Assembly: GCF_031759225.1 (NCBI RefSeq)
Contig: NZ_CP134494.1
Location: 3,160,501-3,224,500, forward strand
Length of the DNA stretch: 64,000 nt
DNA from: Mesobacillus jeotgali
GTDB taxonomy: Bacteria; Bacillota; Bacilli; Bacillales; Cytobacillaceae
Direction of reading: 5' to 3'
Under the pieces are notes generated by a model that ran no database searches, was not told the DNA's origin, and was given only the letters and a program-made list of their open reading frames with translations. Position numbers and translations under genes: made by a program. Shown in pieces: positions 36,017 to 45,807 of this stretch (position 1 is the first letter of the stretch; each line of letters starts with the position of its first letter).

Positions 36017-36994
36017 TTATTCTTGGCCAATTTTGTTCTTGACCAGCCATGCAGCCCCAATCACACCAGCATCATTTCCCAATGTGGCGATACTGATTTC
36101 GGTTGATTGAGCTACACGAGGAAATGAATTGCGCAAAAACTGTTCTTTTATCGGATTAAGTAGGACATCCCCAGCTTTGGAAACTCCGCCGCCTAGGACG
36201 ATCTTTTCCGGATTTAGAGTATTGGCGATATTCGCAAGTGCAATTCCTAAATGCAAAGCCACTGAATCAATGACTTTCAACGCCAATTGATCGTTTCTTT
36301 TTGCAGAATCGAAAACATCTTTAGCCGTTACAAAGCCTGTTTCCTTATAAACTGCGGCCAGTTCTCCGGTTGAAGCTTCCTTGTTCAAGGCTTCAGTAGC
36401 AATCCTGACAATTCCGGTTGCAGATGCTATGGTTTCCAGGCAGCCAGTTTTGCCGCAGTTACACGGCGCTCCGCCTTCAGCCAATGAAGTGATATGGCCA
36501 ATCTCTCCTGCAGCACCACTCACTCCGTGAACGATATCCCCATTTGTGATGACACCTCCGCCTACACCTGTTCCCAGGGTGACACAAACAAGATCTTTGG
36601 CACCATTTCCAGCACCCTTCCACATCTCACCCAGTGCGGCACAGTTAGCATCATTATCGATAACAGCTGGAAGCGAGGTTTCGACTTCAAGCAAGTCTTT
36701 CAAAGGATAAGGCTCTCTCCATCCAAGGTTCACTGCTTCAAAAATCACGCCGGTCGCAAGGTCAACTGGACCAGGAGCGCCCATGCCGATCCCGATGATT
36801 TCACTTTTTGAATGGCCTAACTCCTCAAGTTTTGCGTCAATAGCCTTAGCGATATTGACTGTTATATTTTTCCCTTCGTTTGAAACATCTGTTGGAATCT
36901 CCCACTTATGAAGGATTTCACCATACATGCTTATGAACGCAAGTTTGGTTGTTGTTCCACCTAAATCTACACCTACAAGCCATTTTTCAGCCAT
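36017..36994 (-). CDS. glcK: Glucokinase (ROK family)
   Basis: A 325-residue ROK-family glucokinase, ATP-dependent phosphorylation of glucose. [14 protein letters not shown] is the phosphate-binding motif, [12 protein letters not shown] the sugar-binding Asp, [12 protein letters not shown] the phosphate 2 loop and [10 protein letters not shown] the ROK zinc motif. Typical length. Second gene after yqgQ, 17 bases apart. AAAAGGTGA precedes its ATG. Confidence 0.97.
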   Translation of the reverse strand: MAEKWLVGVDLGGTTTKLAFISMYGEILHKWEIPTDVSNEGKNITVNIAKAIDAKLEELGHSKSEIIGIGMGAPGPVDLATGVIFEAVNLGWREPYPLKDLLEVETSLPAVIDNDANCAALGEMWKGAGNGAKDLVCVTLGTGVGGGVITNGDIVHGVSGAAGEIGHITSLAEGGAPCNCGKTGCLETIASATGIVRIATEALNKEASTGELAAVYKETGFVTAKDVFDSAKRNDQLALKVIDSVALHLGIALANIANTLNPEKIVLGGGVSKAGDVLLNPIKEQFLRNSFPRVAQSTEISIATLGNDAGVIGAAWLVKNKIGQE

Positions 36995-37010
36995 TATCTG
37001 TCACCTTTTC

Positions 37011-37217
37011 TCATTTGCGTTTTTTTTCTGTTTCCAGCCGGATTTCTTGTCTCAAAAGCAAAATCGCAGACTGGTAATCTTTTGTCTCAATCAATTGGGA
37101 ATTATAAAGTTCCTTAAGTTCAGCGGCCATCAGCTCTAAGTCCGCCACCCTGTCACCTATGTAAATAATTGTCCCGAATTTTTTCAGGAACTGCTGGATG
37201 TCATAAATCGTCTTCAA
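37011..37217 (-). CDS. yqgQ: YqgQ family protein
   Basis: A 68-residue, mostly helical, charged protein: MKTIYDIQQFLKKFGTIIY then GDRVADLELMAAELKELY and a Lys/Glu-rich end. This fits YqgQ, for which a small three-helix-bundle structure is known and a nucleic-acid role has been suggested. The start is TTG with GAGGGG upstream. Co-transcribed with glcK. An imperfect CcpA-like site (GAAAGCGTTTC) lies 107 bases upstream. Confidence 0.87.
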   Translation of the reverse strand: MKTIYDIQQFLKKFGTIIYIGDRVADLELMAAELKELYNSQLIETKDYQSAILLLRQEIRLETEKKRK

Positions 37218-37393
37218 CGTAATCCCCTCAATGTTTGTGAAAATAAGAACATGCTTACATTACTTTAGTATAAAGGATACTCTATGCCTCCTCAAGTATG
37301 CAGGAGAAGATTTTATGACAATTACGAAAGCGTTTCATCTGTTTTTAAAATAAATAGGAGTTGAGATGATCTTTGAATGCTATACATTTGCTC

Positions 37394-37499
37394 ATTGTGC
37401 TCCTACAGGAATTGAACCGGAAAAAGATACGTTTTTCTTCTAAATGTACCTTTATGGAATCTGTTAACCCCTCATAAGGGTACGTTTCTCGTCTATATG
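37394..37499. repeat. Two diverged 53-bp units related to the 59-kb array
   Basis: TACG-TTT-TC-TCTA-ATG recurs at 37428 and 37481, exactly 53 bp apart. The second unit has TACCTTTATGG and CTCATAAGGGTA, the two palindrome arms of the array at 58998-59315. The first unit is decayed in those arms. Apart from this and the terminator, I see nothing gene-like in 37218-37578. Confidence 0.6.
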
Positions 37500-37512
37500 T
37501 ATATCTTGTCGA

Positions 37513-37544
37513 TATAAAAAACACCTGACAATGATGTCAGGTGT
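37513..37544 (-). terminator. Terminator of the SpoVAF-like gene
   Basis: ACACCTGACA and TGTCAGGTGT form a ten-pair stem around ATGA, T-run on the minus strand. Confidence 0.88.
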
Positions 37545-37578
37545 TCAGATGAATAACGGGAATACTATTAGGTGCATC

Positions 37579-39039
37579 CTACCGATCTGGATCCTGTGGT
37601 TTGAGTATTCTCGGCCGCCTGTTTTTTAATGGGATGGGTGACCGGACGAGTACGTCTCGGAACGCCCTTGGGTTAAATGGAATGAATGGCCATAGGTATG
37701 GTACACCGAAGGATTTCATTCTTGCGAGCAGGATGATGAACAGCACGACACCAATCAGGAATCCGTAAAGTTGGAATGCTGCAGTCAACACTAACAGGAA
37801 TATCCTCACAAGCCGGTTGGCAAGGCTCATTTCATAGCTTGGCGTAGCAAAGGTTCCGATTGCCGCAATCGCAAGATAAAGAATGACTTCATTCGTAAGA
37901 AGTCCTACCTCGACCGCCACTTGTCCAATCATAAGGGCCGCGACAAGTCCAAGCGCCGTTGCCAGGGAGGTCGGTGTATGGATCGCGGCCATCCTGAGTA
38001 CATCGATTCCAATTTCAATCAGGAAAAACTGTAGAAATAAAGGAGTCTGTCCTGGATCATTAGGGCCAACGAAGGCCATCTTCTCTGGCAGCAATTCCGG
38101 TTTGACTGCGAACAAATACCATAGTGGCAGCAAGAACAAGGACGCCCACACAGCCAGGAACCTTACCATTCGCAGGTAAGCTCCCACAAGCGGTTTATTG
38201 CGGTACTCCTCGGCATGCTGCAAATGGTGCCAAAAGGTCGTCGGAGTAATCAGGACACTGGGTGAGCCATCAACGATGATGCAGACATGTCCTTCATACA
38301 GATGCGTTGCAGCCGTATCCGGCCGCTCTGTATATCGTACGGTCGGAAATGGATTCCAGTGCTGGCCAGAAATGAATTCCTCGATCGTCTTCTCCCCCAT
38401 CGGCAATCCATCGGTATCAATTTTACTGATAGAGTCCTTTACTTTCTTGACCATATCGGAATCAGCAATATCTTCTATGTAACAGACTACGATATCCGTT
38501 TGGGATCTCCTGCCAACCTGCATGTACTCCATTCTCAAGGTGCGGTCGCGAATTCTCCTCCTAGTAAGGGCGGTATTGAAAACCAATGTCTCCACAAAAC
38601 CATCTCTCGAACCTCTGACAACCCTTTCGGTATCAGGTTCCTGCGGTCCCCTGACAGGATATGTTCTTGCGTCGATCAGGATGATTTCTGCCACGCCATC
38701 CACAGCCAGCGCAGTTGGACCAGCGAGTACCATATCCGCAACTTTATCAAGATCATTAGTCGTTTCTACCTCTACATAAGGTATGTACGTCTTAACCAGC
38801 TTTTTGAGGGTTTCAACGTCCAGTGCTCCTTCCTCGAGCTTAGCAAGCAATTGCATGATATAGAGCAGGATATCATCCTTTACAAATCCATCCACCAGAA
38901 ACAACGCCATTTCTCTGCCAGCGTACTCTACATCCAGCTGGATGACATCAAAGCTCTTGCCAATTCCGAGTTCTTCTCTTAAAAATTCAATATTTTTCTT
39001 TAGGCTTTCGTGTACGGGATGCTTCGGTTTTTCTGCCAT
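37579..39039 (-). CDS. SpoVAF/GerA-family spore membrane protein
   Basis: A 486-residue protein of the GerA (GerA/SpoVAF) family. The N-terminal cytosolic half has the typical two-domain pattern (LVDGFVKDDILLYIMQ, LAGPTALAVDGV, RGSRDGFVETL, LRMEYMQVGRRSQTDIVV). A membrane half of about five helices follows from residue 285 (LAVWASLFLLPLWYLF onward), containing IHTPTSLATALGL. GerA-family subunits form spore channels; SpoVAF acts with YqhR as an ion channel. SpoVAF normally lies in the spoVA operon, so this free-standing gene may be a paralog. It could also be an A subunit of a germinant receptor without its B and C partners. Confidence 0.85.
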   Translation of the reverse strand: MAEKPKHPVHESLKKNIEFLREELGIGKSFDVIQLDVEYAGREMALFLVDGFVKDDILLYIMQLLAKLEEGALDVETLKKLVKTYIPYVEVETTNDLDKVADMVLAGPTALAVDGVAEIILIDARTYPVRGPQEPDTERVVRGSRDGFVETLVFNTALTRRRIRDRTLRMEYMQVGRRSQTDIVVCYIEDIADSDMVKKVKDSISKIDTDGLPMGEKTIEEFISGQHWNPFPTVRYTERPDTAATHLYEGHVCIIVDGSPSVLITPTTFWHHLQHAEEYRNKPLVGAYLRMVRFLAVWASLFLLPLWYLFAVKPELLPEKMAFVGPNDPGQTPLFLQFFLIEIGIDVLRMAAIHTPTSLATALGLVAALMIGQVAVEVGLLTNEVILYLAIAAIGTFATPSYEMSLANRLVRIFLLVLTAAFQLYGFLIGVVLFIILLARMKSFGVPYLWPFIPFNPRAFRDVLVRSPIPLKNRRPRILKPQDPDR

Positions 39040-39301
39040 ATCTATTCAAACACCTTTCATAACAGCTCTATTGCAAACTTTTTCCATTTCTATATCATTC
39101 TTTTGGGAGCAGGATGAAATTGAAATGAATGCATACAAAAGCAGGAATCCGCCTTACAAATCATGCAGTCCAATATTTTCCTGCCCACTTCTTTCACCAT
39201 CTTAGACAAATTAAGGGAAAATCATACTTAATTGCATGTGTTCCGGACAAGTATCATATAGTGGTTATACCGACTCCTGATAATTTGAAAAGGGTGAGCT
39301 A

Positions 39302-40183
39302 ATGAAAAAGTATTTATTTTTGGGGATTAGTGTACTGGCTATAGCAGTCTCAGCTCTAATGATCCAGCTTCAGAATATAAACAGTACGGAAGAGACCATC
39401 ACTTTTTTTCCCTTGAATGAGGCAGTAAAGTACAAAAGTGCAAGCACATCTTTAAACTTAGAAAAAGATAAAGAGAATAATAAACATTTAGTTGATTGGA
39501 AGGTACAGTCAACTTTAGAGCAGGAGGCATACTTGAGACAGGATATGGGTCTCTTGTTTGTTAACGGTCTCTTGAAAGGTAAGTTGGCCAAATGGGATCA
39601 GGAGACTGCAGCTTTAGAGCAGCAGGACTACGTTTCAAGCGGGGAAAGTGCAAAATATGACGCCATCACTTTTCATTATTCAGAACTTCATGGGGACGGG
39701 GACAGAATCACAAGCGTGCAAAGGATGTCTGATGACTTGCTGTATGTGATTGATTCACCATTCAGCCCACTACAGTCCTTTTCGGTCGCCAAAAGCAACC
39801 AGGAGAAAGAATGGAAAAAGGTACTGGATCAGAGTGTAAGGAACAGACTGAATAAAAGCCTGCAAACGGCTGAAAAAAATTATGGGTTTAGGGCGGGCGA
39901 TTATATTGTGGTCCCACTCGATACAATCAGACAGTTTGAAGACCAGCCACTGAGGGGATTTACTCAAAAGGAGACTGCCAATATAATCGGAAAGCTTTGG
40001 GAGGGGTTATATAAAAATTATTACCTGGGCATAAAAAAAAGCGATGGCACTGTCGTTGACCCGATTGACAGTACCATGCCTTTGATCCTGGTTTCAAAAG
40101 ATAAAAGCCATCTGCTGGTTGTGACACAAACTGATGCAGGCGAGAGCATCGTGCTCAAGCAGCTTCTTCAAGGTAGTGATTGA
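39302..40183 (+). CDS. Uncharacterised membrane-anchored or secreted protein
   Basis: A 293-residue protein I do not recognise. The N-terminus MKKYLFLGISVLAIAVSALM is a signal peptide or anchor without a lipobox. The rest is soluble, rich in Lys, Glu and Gln. Stretches of note are YDAITFHYSELHGDGDRITS and FRAGDYIVVPLDTIRQ. GGGTGAG is the ribosome site. It ends 29 bases inside the end of gluP on the opposite strand, so the two messages are complementary at their 3' ends. Its neighbours are spore and membrane genes; no function can be given. Confidence 0.7.
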   Translation: MKKYLFLGISVLAIAVSALMIQLQNINSTEETITFFPLNEAVKYKSASTSLNLEKDKENNKHLVDWKVQSTLEQEAYLRQDMGLLFVNGLLKGKLAKWDQETAALEQQDYVSSGESAKYDAITFHYSELHGDGDRITSVQRMSDDLLYVIDSPFSPLQSFSVAKSNQEKEWKKVLDQSVRNRLNKSLQTAEKNYGFRAGDYIVVPLDTIRQFEDQPLRGFTQKETANIIGKLWEGLYKNYYLGIKKSDGTVVDPIDSTMPLILVSKDKSHLLVVTQTDAGESIVLKQLLQGSD

Positions 40184-41702
40184 TCTGTTCAAGTGTTTGG
40201 CGGTAGCTTTCCTGCCCAGGTTTTAACTCTACTGCCTTTTCTGCGTAGGTCCGGGCTTCCTCCAGGCTTTTTTCATCTAAGTAAATCAAAGCGAGATTAT
40301 AATAAGCTTCGTGGAAATCCGGAGCCAATTCAACTACCTTAAGAAGATTGCTTTTAGCATCCTCAAGCCTGCCCAGCTTTATTTCAGTGTAGGAAAGCAT
40401 AAATAATGATTCGGCCGAAAGTGTCTCCGACCGTCCATAGTCTGACAGCAGCTCATTAGCCCGCTCATACTCTTCCTCTTTAATATGCTGTTGGGCAAGC
40501 ACCAAGATCGAACTTTCATCCACTAAGTTTGCTTTTCCGCTAAAACCATATTGCAATGATAAAACTATTGCTGCAACCGCAGCGAGAAGAAAGGCAGTTT
40601 GCAGCAGTGGACGTTTCTTTTTTGGAAGGTGGAAAATGCCTGCTGAGACGAATCCGCCAACAAGTCCTCCTATATGTCCGGCATTATCGATTCCAGGAAT
40701 CGTGAAACCGAAGGCAAGGTTGATGCCAAGCACTACAAGGATATTCAGCCCCAATGTCCTCCAAAATAGCCTCGGCTTCGCAACACCAAAGTAGAGCAAT
40801 GCGCCAAAGCAGCCAAAGATCGCGCCGCTCGCCCCGGCCGAAAGATTAGGACTGAAAATGAAACTGGCCAGCACCCCGCTGAATCCAGAAATGATATATA
40901 TAAATAAAAACCTCATGTTTCCGTATAGCCGTTCAACCATCGTACCCAAGTAATATAAAGCCAGGGTGTTCATAAACAAGTGGAGCAGCCCTATATGGAT
41001 GATAATTGGTGTAAAGAAGCGCCACCATTCTCCCTCTAGGATGAGCGGGTTGAATTTGGCACCGAATTTAATCAATGTCGATGTATCCGTGCTGCCTCCA
41101 GCTGCCTCAAGAACAAGGAACATTAATACCTGGATTGCTATGAATATATAGGTGAAAAAAGGCTTCCCATAATTAAATATGGATTGCTCCTCTTTAGCAC
41201 GGCCTACCGCTTTGGACAGGGCATTTTTCTTGATGGACTCTATATCATCAATTGAAAATTCCTCTGCCAGTTCAACCTCTATTTCATCATCGAACCTTTT
41301 TTCTATTTTACTTAATGCTTCAGACGCATTTGCTCTTTCCACTAGTATGGATTCAACCGTCACCTTGCCATTCTCCGAGAGAGCCGGTTCTTCGATCCTG
41401 AACTCATAATCGTCCACAGGAGGATAAGCGCTAAAGTATAGATTAAGAATCTTCAAGTCTCCTTTAGCTAGTTTCCTGCGGATTCTGTCCCCATTCTCCG
41501 AAGTCATTCTGATATCGCGGTGTAGCCAGTTGCTCCAATCAAGATTATATTTCAGCAGGCGAACAACCTGCGAATGCTTGTTTTCTGTCTTTTCCAGCCA
41601 TAGCTCCCCATGGTCCTGCGATAGCTGGAGGATACGATACTCCTTTTTCACAATCAGGAATTCCGCGACCTTCCAAAACAAATACTCTTCCAAAAAAGCC
41701 AA
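40155..41702 (-). CDS. gluP: Rhomboid intramembrane protease GluP (YqgP)
   Basis: A 515-residue rhomboid protease. An N-terminal cytosolic domain of about 170 residues precedes seven membrane helices. The catalytic Ser is in GASGAIFG and the His in DNAGHIGGLVGG. A C-terminal TPR region follows (LFMLSYTEIKLGRLEDAKSN, PDFHEAYYNLALIYLDEKSLEEA). In B. subtilis YqgP cleaves the magnesium transporter MgtE under low Mg/high Mn and works with FtsH. The start is a TTG close to GGGGAG; the exact N-terminus is uncertain. Convergent overlap with the preceding gene by 29 bases. Confidence 0.95.
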   Translation of the reverse strand: MAFLEEYLFWKVAEFLIVKKEYRILQLSQDHGELWLEKTENKHSQVVRLLKYNLDWSNWLHRDIRMTSENGDRIRRKLAKGDLKILNLYFSAYPPVDDYEFRIEEPALSENGKVTVESILVERANASEALSKIEKRFDDEIEVELAEEFSIDDIESIKKNALSKAVGRAKEEQSIFNYGKPFFTYIFIAIQVLMFLVLEAAGGSTDTSTLIKFGAKFNPLILEGEWWRFFTPIIIHIGLLHLFMNTLALYYLGTMVERLYGNMRFLFIYIISGFSGVLASFIFSPNLSAGASGAIFGCFGALLYFGVAKPRLFWRTLGLNILVVLGINLAFGFTIPGIDNAGHIGGLVGGFVSAGIFHLPKKKRPLLQTAFLLAAVAAIVLSLQYGFSGKANLVDESSILVLAQQHIKEEEYERANELLSDYGRSETLSAESLFMLSYTEIKLGRLEDAKSNLLKVVELAPDFHEAYYNLALIYLDEKSLEEARTYAEKAVELKPGQESYRQTLEQINHYLEEAA

Positions 41703-41816
41703 CTTCTCCCCTACTTTCCTGCTCCGGTCCCTGCCGTTAATATGTATATTGTTTTTCCTCTATAAAATCATTATAAACTAAAGGTCCGTCATCAAGATAT
41801 CATGAACGCTTTGAAA

Positions 41817-41842
41817 CAGAAAAAGACCTCACAAGGTCTTTT
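41817..41842 (-). terminator. Terminator of yqgO
   Basis: AAAGACCT and AGGTCTTT around CACA; T-run on the minus strand. It touches the yqgO stop codon. Confidence 0.75.
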
Positions 41843-42038
41843 ACTGAAACTCTGAAGGTCCTGAGAATAATGAATCCATCATTTTGCTTCTGATACCAGG
41901 CATTCCCATGATTGATCCCACAGCCACCCGGCGTAAGAACCTGTTGCCTAGAAGCATATTCATAAGCCTGTACCTATTCTCAAAAACAAAATATCCAGCC
42001 AATCCAAGCATAAAGATCGAGACCATTTTCCTAGCCAT
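41841..42038 (-). CDS. yqgO: YqgO-like small protein
   Basis: A 65-residue basic protein with a hydrophobic N-terminal part (MVSIFMLGLAGYFVFENRY) and an Arg/Met-rich rest (NRFLRRVAVGSIMGMPGIRSKMM). Probably membrane-attached. Size and position next to gluP match B. subtilis YqgO. AGGGAGGGA precedes the ATG. Function unknown. Confidence 0.75.
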   Translation of the reverse strand: MARKMVSIFMLGLAGYFVFENRYRLMNMLLGNRFLRRVAVGSIMGMPGIRSKMMDSLFSGPSEFQ

Positions 42039-42146
42039 ATAAATCCCTCCCTTACTATTTTGGTAATTAACCCAACTTTTTATCCACTCATCTTTTAAGA
42101 ATTACTGAAAAAAGATGCATATATAATAGAAGAAAGCGGTTACATC

Positions 42147-42325
42147 AGAAAAGCGCACGCGCCTTGATCAGCCCCGACAAGCGCTTGAGGGCCGACCGGT
42201 GAAGTCGCTTTTTGACTTCATTGGGCGGACCGAAGCGACTCGAGCTGCTCAAAGCTAACGCTTCTCGCAAGATACTCGAAGAAGCACTAGCAAAGATGAA
42301 AACTGGTTAGGCGCTGGAGCTGGAC
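42147..42325 (+). repeat. Interspersed repeat, long copy
   Basis: Begins AGAAAAGCGCACGCGCC, contains CAGCCCCGACAAGCGCT, GAAGTCGCTTTTTGACTTC (a small hairpin) and GACCGAAGCGACTCGAG, and ends TTAGGCGCTGGAGCTGGAC. It matches 55691-55807 but has about 60 extra bases before the end. It fills much of the 369-base space between yqgO and ldh; nothing gene-like is seen in the rest. Confidence 0.8.
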
Positions 42326-42364
42326 AATAATTTATGTGCACGAAGTTTATACTTTTTTAAAAGC

Positions 42365-42397
42365 TAGAAAAATGGGCAGCATTGATCTGCAGCCCAT
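42365..42397 (-). terminator. Terminator of ldh
   Basis: ATGGGC-GCA pairs with TGC-GCCCAT, one T-T mismatch, then a T-run on the minus strand. Confidence 0.8.
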
Positions 42398-42407
42398 CCA
42401 TCTTTCA

Positions 42408-43352
<945 letters not shown>

Positions 43353-43481
43353 CTAGGGTCCCACCTTGTAAAATTATTTGTTAATTAGATTGTACTTTTT
43401 CTTCTCAGCTGAATACATGGCTTTTCTTCTAAGCAAACGTTATCATTATAAACATTTTGTTACAATTCAATTCGGCTGCTT

Positions 43482-44270
43482 TTAGAGCATGCTATATAAT
43501 GACATTCCCATTATAGCCACTGTAAAACATGAGATAAAATTTACAGCGTCGTTGTTCATTCTGCTAAAACCTGAAACCTTCTTGGTTGGCATCGAACAAT
43601 GGGTCAGTTTTTCAGTAAGAACATTGCAGCGAACGCATTTGAATTCAGCTTGAATATAGGCACCTAGCAATGTGTCTACCAACGACCCTGCCAACCCGAA
43701 TATAAACACGAATAAAACCCAACCAGGGCCCCCGCCGAAAAGTAAAAAAGCAGTTAAAGCTATCAACAAGGAACCTGCTGCTGATGCTGCCGTACCAAAA
43801 CCAGAGATTGCACCTGAAGTTCCTCGTGGCACCCTTCTAAAAGATTTGATCGATATTGGCTGCTGTTTGCTTAATACACCGAGTTCTGATGCCCATGTAT
43901 CTGCATTGGCACTGGCTAGGGAGATGGCAAGTATTAGGAGCCAAACCGAATCAGGTGCAATGAAATTGGCCAGGCCTGCAAACGCTGCGGTCCCTCCATT
44001 TGCAGCTACCTGGGCCCAATCCCTTGCCGAGCCTTTTTCGTGTATTTCTCCCAGCTGTTCCTTCACTTTACTTTTATACCTGGAAAGGAGGCTGGAGGTA
44101 AGGAAGAAAACTCCCATTAAGATAAGTCCCTTCAAACCGAACCCTGCCCATACCAGGAAACCGGTTAAAAAAGCAGCAATTGCTCCCGATGGTTTCAATA
44201 ATTTAAGAAACCCTGAAGCTGTCGAGAATATGGCAATAAACCCAATTACCAAGAGCTGGTCAATCCCCAA
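43482..44270 (-). CDS. DUF92 family membrane protein
   Basis: A 262-residue membrane protein with about six hydrophobic segments. Family features are LTGFLVWAGFGLKG, ANADTWASELGVLSKQ, FRRVPRGTSGAISGFGT and FAGSLVDTLLGA-like GLAGSLVDTLLGAYIQA. DUF92 is related to plant phytyl-phosphate kinase VTE6, so a polyprenyl-phosphate kinase role is possible. I favour the TTG start at 44270, nine bases after AAGGAG; a GTG at 44288 has no spacing to it. The start overlaps the end of yqgN by 11 bases, so the two genes are coupled. Confidence 0.82.
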   Translation of the reverse strand: MGIDQLLVIGFIAIFSTASGFLKLLKPSGAIAAFLTGFLVWAGFGLKGLILMGVFFLTSSLLSRYKSKVKEQLGEIHEKGSARDWAQVAANGGTAAFAGLANFIAPDSVWLLILAISLASANADTWASELGVLSKQQPISIKSFRRVPRGTSGAISGFGTAASAAGSLLIALTAFLLFGGGPGWVLFVFIFGLAGSLVDTLLGAYIQAEFKCVRCNVLTEKLTHCSMPTKKVSGFSRMNNDAVNFISCFTVAIMGMSLYSML

Positions 44271-44829
44271 TGATGATGACTCCTTCACTGCTTACTATTT
44301 TTCGTACCGGTATATCATGGCTTTCAACGGGAACTTCAGGAACAACCTGGTCTTTAAACGCCAGGGAAACCGTATTTCCCTGATAGTTTGCCAGAAATCG
44401 GTCATAGTATCCTCCCCCAAACCCGAGCCTATAACCGTCTCTTGAAAAAGCTAGTCCTGGCACAACCACTAAGTCTATTTCATCAGGGCTTACTGACTCC
44501 GTTTCGGAAACAATCGGCTCCAATAAGCCATAATAGACTGATTCGAGTTCAGAAAATCTCTTCAATGTTCTGAAGTTCAATTGACGTGACTTTGGTTCGC
44601 ATTTTGGGACAACAATCCTTTTCCCTTGTTCCCAGCCCTTCCTGATGATTTGGAAAGTATCGACTTCCGGAGCTTTCGAAACAGTTACCGCGATTGTTGA
44701 AGCATCAATCCATTCCTCAGTATCAAATAGCTGCTGAGCAACCTTATAGCTCAAGTCTTCATATTGCGGCAGGCTCAACTCTGATAATTTTGCTTTTATG
44801 CTTTTTCTCAGGTCTTTTTTTGCATCCAT
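44260..44829 (-). CDS. yqgN: 5-formyltetrahydrofolate cyclo-ligase
   Basis: A 189-residue enzyme that converts 5-formyltetrahydrofolate to 5,10-methenyl-tetrahydrofolate using ATP. KKDLRKSIKAKL at the N-terminus is the ATP-binding start; VVPGLAFSRDGYRLGFGGGYYDRFL is the folate/ATP motif (split: GLAFSRDGYRLG, FGGGYYDR). Typical length. GGGGGG lies eight bases before ATG. It fits the one-carbon theme with the gcv operon. Confidence 0.95.
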   Translation of the reverse strand: MDAKKDLRKSIKAKLSELSLPQYEDLSYKVAQQLFDTEEWIDASTIAVTVSKAPEVDTFQIIRKGWEQGKRIVVPKCEPKSRQLNFRTLKRFSELESVYYGLLEPIVSETESVSPDEIDLVVVPGLAFSRDGYRLGFGGGYYDRFLANYQGNTVSLAFKDQVVPEVPVESHDIPVRKIVSSEGVIIIGD

Positions 44830-44936
44830 TCATGTTTCCCCCCAAACGTTATCGGCTCATATATGTATTGATCCCTTATATATTAACCATACCATTCCTG
44901 GCAGCATCGGAGAAATGATTTATATGATTTTAGGCA

Positions 44937-44970
44937 AACAAAAAAGCAGCTGGGAAAAATCCCGCTGCTT
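44937..44970 (-). terminator. Terminator of rpmG
   Basis: AAGCAGC-GGGA and TCCC-GCTGCTT form a stem with a bulged T; T-run on the minus strand. It begins at the rpmG stop codon. Confidence 0.8.
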
Positions 44971-45118
44971 ATTTTGTTTCGCGATGTACTGTTGCGCGCT
45001 TATCTCTAGAGCAGTATTTCTTAAGCTCAAGACGATCTGGGTTGTTACGCTTATTTTTTTTAGAAATATAGTTGCGCTCTCCGCATTCTGTGCAAGCTAA
45101 TGTAATATTTACACGCAT
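44969..45118 (-). CDS. rpmG: Ribosomal protein L33
   Basis: A 49-residue L33: [17 protein letters not shown], then [16 protein letters not shown] and HRETK at the end. Start at 45118 follows GGAGGGAAA-type sequence; the frame goes on upstream without a site. It has three cysteines (CTEC and YC) and lacks a fourth, so it looks like a partly reduced zinc ribbon between the C+ and C- types. Confidence 0.95.
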   Translation of the reverse strand: MRVNITLACTECGERNYISKKNKRNNPDRLELKKYCSRDKRATVHRETK

Positions 45119-45174
45119 GTAATTTCCCTCCAAACTATTCAAGCTAGGTTCGTGCATACGACTTTTCTATAATA

Positions 45175-45807
45175 TCACTTTTTGTCGGGAATTGCTAGTG
45201 TGTTTTTTAAAAGCATTGTATTGAGACTTACCACTGTATTTTTTTCATTTCCTTCAATCATCCAGCAGCTGCTTTTTTGTGTTTCACGAGGGTTCATTTT
45301 CAGATCAAGTGAGAATAGGCTGGCTGCAGACCCTTTTGCCATTGGCTGATAATTAAGCTTCCCCGATTTCCGGCAATTCCAAAGCCGTTCAGTGCTTATA
45401 TTCCATATTGGCTGGACTGTACACTGCTTCATCTTTCCATTGCCATTCAATCCGTTTACAAGGTAAACTCTTTTATCCGCAAAATGAAAGATCACATTTT
45501 CATTTGGTGAGACAAAGCTGAATTGTTCGGTGGCACTTTCAGCATGGCGCTGCATCAAAATTAGCCTCGCTTCTTTGTCAACTTTCGAATGGTTGGTCAC
45601 ATATAGGTCGAAAAAATCAACTTTTGAATGGACATTTGCCTGTTTGATTCGTATCGATAGGTCTTCTTGTGGCAGAAGTTTCTCTGTCATATTCCCAAGC
45701 CAATATACTTTGCCATTCACCCATATGCCTGGACTAAAGATCAGTGGTTTCCTGCTCCGTTCGTAGTTCTCTTCATTTTCGATCTGGAGATAAGCATTCA
45801 CCTTCAT
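45175..45807 (-). CDS. Uncharacterised protein, third gene of a glycosyltransferase operon
   Basis: A 210-residue soluble protein I do not recognise. It begins MKVNAYLQIENEENYERSRK, has WVNGKVYWLGNMTEKLLP and is beta-rich with aromatic strands. It has no membrane segment. Its ATG overlaps the glycosyltransferase stop by four bases (ATGA), so it is made together with it. A role in the same glycan or polymer is inference. Confidence 0.72.
   Translation of the reverse strand: MKVNAYLQIENEENYERSRKPLIFSPGIWVNGKVYWLGNMTEKLLPQEDLSIRIKQANVHSKVDFFDLYVTNHSKVDKEARLILMQRHAESATEQFSFVSPNENVIFHFADKRVYLVNGLNGNGKMKQCTVQPIWNISTERLWNCRKSGKLNYQPMAKGSAASLFSLDLKMNPRETQKSSCWMIEGNEKNTVVSLNTMLLKNTLAIPDKK

Noticed and set aside
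37324..37338. CcpA cre site upstream of yqgQ-glcK
   Set aside because: GAAAGCGTTTC is close to the consensus but a fixed T is changed; I keep it as a weak hint only.
38287..38982. 231-residue plus-strand frame inside the SpoVAF-like gene
   Set aside because: Antisense shadow of a well-conserved gene, no recognisable domain.
43353..43481. Rex operator before ldh
   Set aside because: No TTGTGAAN4TTCACAA-like match; only partial TTGT stretches are seen.
43672..44445. 257-residue plus-strand frame across DUF92 and yqgN
   Set aside because: Antisense shadow with Pro/Ser/Lys-rich composition, no start signals.
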